This document shows positions 34,644 through 37,500 of a DNA stretch of 37,500 nt, piece after piece; positions within the stretch are counted from its first letter, which is position 1; every line of letters begins with the position of its first letter. The position numbers were made by a program, and so were the translations under genes. The notes below the pieces were generated by a model, which was not told the DNA's origin, searched no databases, and saw only the letters and a list, made by a program, of their open reading frames with translations. Source of the DNA: Neocallimastix lanati (nom. inval.) (taxonomy: Eukaryota; Neocallimastigomycota; Neocallimastigomycetes; Neocallimastigales; Neocallimastigaceae); contig JACVTC010000001.1 in the NCBI GenBank assembly GCA_016946835.1, positions 965,001-1,002,500 on the forward strand, written 5' to 3'.

Positions 34644-35229
34644 CATATATATATAAAAAAGAAAAGAAAAGATAAAAAAAAAAAAAAAAAAAAAGAGAGA
34701 GAGAAAATGTATATGGATATATATATAAAGCAAAAAGGCGAAAAGAAATTAATATTAAAGTAATAATAAAAAATAAAAAGTAAAAATAAAAATAAAAAAA
34801 AAAAAAGAAATTCAACAAAAATAATTATAAATTAAAAGAAAGTTTTTAAATTTTTGCAAATATAATATTATTTATATTATATACACAAAAAGATAATAAT
34901 AATAAATTAAAACAAACAATAAGTAATAAAGTATATTAAAAATATATATATATATAAAATATAAAAATAAAAAATTAAACATTAAAATACGAAATTTAAA
35001 TCAAATATAAAGTAGTAATTTCAAACCTCTATTCCCAAGATATTTATAATTTATTCAACATTTTTAAGAAAAAAATAGCCTTTAAATGGAATATATTATA
35101 AAATAATTGAATTAATACAAAAAAAAAAAAAAAAACTGTTACTACAACACTTATTTGATTTAAATCTTTATTTTTTTTAAATTTTTAAGTTTTAATAACT
35201 TATATCATAATAATTGATATAATTATATA

Positions 35230-35269
<40 letters not shown>

Positions 35270-35294
35270 AAAAAATAAAATCACTTATATAAAG
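33196..35294. other. AT desert
   Basis: Dense A and T homopolymers (34178-34210, 35231-35262). Only low-complexity Lys/Phe/Ile frames occur. No gene is seen. Confidence 0.6.
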
Positions 35295-35516
35295 CATTTA
35301 GAAATTGAAATTTGTTATTAATATATATTAAAAGAATTTCAAATTTAAAATCAAAATCTTAAAAAAAATATTTGTATCAAAAATATAACTGTTCATTGAT
35401 ATCTCATTTAGAAATTGAAATTTATTATTAATATATATTGAAAGAATTTCAAATTTAAAATCATAATCTTAAAAAGGATATTTGTATCAAAAATATAATT
35501 GTTCTTGGATATCTAT
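35295..35516. repeat. Two tandem 110-bp copies upstream of the plus-strand gene
   Basis: The block starting catttagaaattgaaattt and ending near gttc(a/t)t(t/g)gatatct occurs at 35295 and 35405, with several substitutions. It ends about 540 bp before the start codon at 36056. Confidence 0.92.
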
Positions 35517-35734
35517 GAATAATTCCTATGGTAAATTTACAATAAAATAAAATGGTATTATATATATAAAATTATATAATTAATATTTTTAAAATTTTAA
35601 GAACTTCTCTTAATTATTATTATATTTTTTTTTTTTATTTTTTTTTTTTTTTTCACTGAAACAAATTCATATTAAATAACAATAATTAATTTATTTGGAT
35701 ATGTAATTATTATTTAATTTTCACTTCAATTAAG

Positions 35735-35768
<34 letters not shown>

Positions 35769-36055
35769 ATATATACTATTATATAAATAAATTTATTAAA
35801 AAACCAAGGAAATTTCAAAATATAATTAAAAAAAAAAATATTTATATATATATATATTTAATATTATTAATTTTATACAAAATCAAATTCATAAAATTTT
35901 AATCAATAAGTACATATAAATAAAATTATTTTTTTAAAAAATAAAAATAAGTTAAATTTATGAAAAAAAATTAAAAATAAAAATAATAATAAAAAATAAG
36001 ATATACTATAATAAAATAATATAAATACAATAAAAAAAAAAAAAATAATAATAAA
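35517..36055. other. 5' flank of the plus-strand gene
   Basis: A/T-rich with (TA)n at 35757-35774 and A-runs up to the start codon. The start context is aataataataaaATG. No clear promoter element is separable from background. Confidence 0.4.
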
Positions 36056-37500
36056 ATGAATAGAAATAATGATATAAATTCATTACCAAGAAATATGAAT
36101 TCACTATCTTCATCGGGTTCTTCTAACACGAGAAACCAAGAACTCGTATTACCAACCCGTATTTCCTCATTTCTTTCAAGAAATCAAGCTATGAATGCAA
36201 TAGCAAAATTACATTCATGGAATCAAGCCATTCCTAGACCTGATATTTCTAATAGAGAACTCTCCCAACGTATGTATAATGTCCAAACTACAAAAGTAAA
36301 TACCATAAATTCAAATACAACATCATCAATTTCAAATACTTTAAATGATAAAAATGAAGCTCTTCTACAATTACAAAAACAGTTACAACAACAACAATTA
36401 AATCGACAAAATTTTCAGAAATTACAACAAAATCAACAACAATTACAACATCTTCAAAATCAACAACAACTTCAATTACAACAGATCATTCAAGGTAATA
36501 ATTTAATACCTGATCGTACTGTTTCATCTATGTCTTATAGTAAAAGTGATATAGCTAAAGACATTTTGTTATTACAACAACAACAAGAACAAATTAAACA
36601 TAATTTATCTTCTTTAATAAATTTACAAGCAAATTCAGGTACACTATCTGAAGAGAGTTTATTAACTCTTCAACAGCAACAGCAACAACAACAACAATTA
36701 GTTGATCAAATTACAAACGAAGTCCTCCAATCACAATCCTTAACCCCTAAAACTAATTTAGATATGAATATGAATATGAATATGAATATGAATATGAATA
36801 TGAATCTGGATATGAATATCAATGGAAATTCTATGGCAAGTTTCAATACTAATAATTTTTCATTATCCTCATCATTAATAAATGAACCCACCACATCAAA
36901 CCTGTTAAATTTCCAACAGGAACTCACTAACTCCTCAGATACTCCCTATCTAATTACAACTCAAAGAAAGGTGAGTTTGGGTACTTCTAATGGGAATGTA
37001 TTATCAGGTCTAGGTCTTAATCATCAAACTACTAATAATTTAATTCAAAATCAACTTTCAGAAAAGAATTTAGAAAGATTAAGTAATGTCCCAAGTAATT
37101 TCTCTAATGAAAATATTATTAATGTACCAATTCAGTCTACTCAAATTCCAACTAATATTTCAACGGAAAATCTTTTCAATTTGCAACAACAACAACAACA
37201 AGACAGTATTTCTAATGAAGATCTTCTCACCCTACAAAATAATATTTCTAATGAGGATTTGTTAACACTTCATTCTACTACTACACCAAATCTATCGAAT
37301 GAAGATTTATTAACCATACAAGAAAATTTATCGAATGAAAATATTTTATCTTTTCAAAATAATTTATCGAATGAAAACATGATAGCTATTCAACAAGCCT
37401 CTACTACTAATGATATTTATTCTCTTCAAAATCAAGGTACACTACCTTCATTGACCATTTCAAATGAGGATTTATTACAACTGGATCAGCCTAACAAACT
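36056..37500 (+). CDS. Gln/Asn/Ser-rich protein with SNE(D/N)LL repeats, 5' part only
   Basis: Open from ATG at 36056 to the window end without a stop: 481 codons plus two bases, so the 3' end is missing. Coding composition is clearly richer in GC than the A-rich leader, and codon use is varied, which supports a real gene. It begins MNRNNDINSLPRNMNSLSSS. It holds a Gln/Leu-rich probable coiled-coil or prion-like stretch (about aa 105-145), a second Gln run (about aa 205-215), seven Met-Asn dipeptides (aa 237-250) and about ten copies of a short motif resembling (I/L)SNEDLLTLQ, most densely from aa 384. No DNA-binding or enzymatic domain appears in the visible part. Fungal transcriptional regulators often look like this, but that is inference. 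AAG|GTGAGT at 36971 resembles a splice donor, yet the frame stays open beyond it. Confidence 0.8.
   Translation, partial: MNRNNDINSLPRNMNSLSSSGSSNTRNQELVLPTRISSFLSRNQAMNAIAKLHSWNQAIPRPDISNRELSQRMYNVQTTKVNTINSNTTSSISNTLNDKNEALLQLQKQLQQQQLNRQNFQKLQQNQQQLQHLQNQQQLQLQQIIQGNNLIPDRTVSSMSYSKSDIAKDILLLQQQQEQIKHNLSSLINLQANSGTLSEESLLTLQQQQQQQQQLVDQITNEVLQSQSLTPKTNLDMNMNMNMNMNMNMNLDMNINGNSMASFNTNNFSLSSSLINEPTTSNLLNFQQELTNSSDTPYLITTQRKVSLGTSNGNVLSGLGLNHQTTNNLIQNQLSEKNLERLSNVPSNFSNENIINVPIQSTQIPTNISTENLFNLQQQQQQDSISNEDLLTLQNNISNEDLLTLHSTTTPNLSNEDLLTIQENLSNENILSFQNNLSNENMIAIQQASTTNDIYSLQNQGTLPSLTISNEDLLQLDQPNK
36764..36805 (+). repeat. (ATGAAT)7 coding hexanucleotide repeat
   Basis: Seven perfect ATGAAT units encode (Met-Asn)7. 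Flanking Asp-Met-Asn and Leu-Asp-Met-Asn look like decayed copies. Confidence 0.92.

Noticed and set aside
24881-36055. Several 60-90 codon Lys/Phe/Ile/Tyr frames (for example 26096-26323, 32337-32561, 33636-33830, 34549-34818)
   Set aside because: They consist of homopolymer and AT-repeat translations with no ordinary amino-acid composition.
36966-36976. AAG|GTGAGT splice-donor-like site in the plus-strand gene
   Set aside because: The reading frame continues with good coding character for over 500 bases past it, so it is more likely coding sequence. Alternative splicing cannot be excluded.

Overview
The window is eukaryotic nuclear DNA of extreme AT content. It contains spliceosomal introns with GTAAGT-like donors and TAG/AAG acceptors, long homopolymers, (ATT)n and (TAAAA)n tracts, and proteins rich in poly-Asn (AAT codons) and poly-Gln (CAA codons). 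TAA acts as stop and Gln uses CAA, so the standard code fits. The best guess is an anaerobic gut fungus (Neocallimastigomycota). A dictyostelid-like genome is the main alternative, but the roughly 15 kb AT desert between the two genes argues against its compact gene spacing. This assignment is inference from composition and gene style only.

One giant minus-strand gene (21150 down to 468) fills the left 21 kb. I reconstructed 11 exons whose splice phases all agree: 18,537 coding bases, 6,178 residues plus stop. Its C-terminus is a C48/Ulp1-type SUMO protease domain of the Ulp2/SENP6-SENP7 kind. The catalytic residues are visible: His5464, Asp6051, Gln6094 and Cys6100. Between His and Asp sits an insertion of about 570 residues, encoded by exons 6-9, which carries a textbook-looking SUMO-interacting motif (DDDD followed by VIELTS). 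The 16 kb first exon is non-catalytic. In order it holds a poly-Asn tract, a long RS (Arg-Ser) domain, Lys/Glu-rich sequence, seven 25-residue repeats, about fifty units of a ~40-residue Asn/Thr/Asp repeat, several poly-Asn tracts, a 591-bp in-frame duplication, an AT-hook-like basic motif, twelve DFDKDH repeats and a short ordinary-complexity segment leading into the protease.

From 21.2 to 36.05 kb I see no supportable gene. This stretch holds microsatellites, including a 322-bp perfect (ATT)n tract, and several small perfect tandem duplications of 37, 52, 64, 78 and 110 bp. A 2.4 kb island of more complex sequence (22.5-24.9 kb), bounded by diverged direct repeats, may be a decayed mobile element or pseudogene. 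A small structured GC island lies at 27.47-27.61 kb.

At 36056 a plus-strand gene begins and runs off the window. It encodes a Gln/Asn/Ser-rich protein with repeated SNE(D/N)LL-type motifs and an (Met-Asn)7 run; no family is recognised. Nothing in the sequence shows the two genes are functionally linked.
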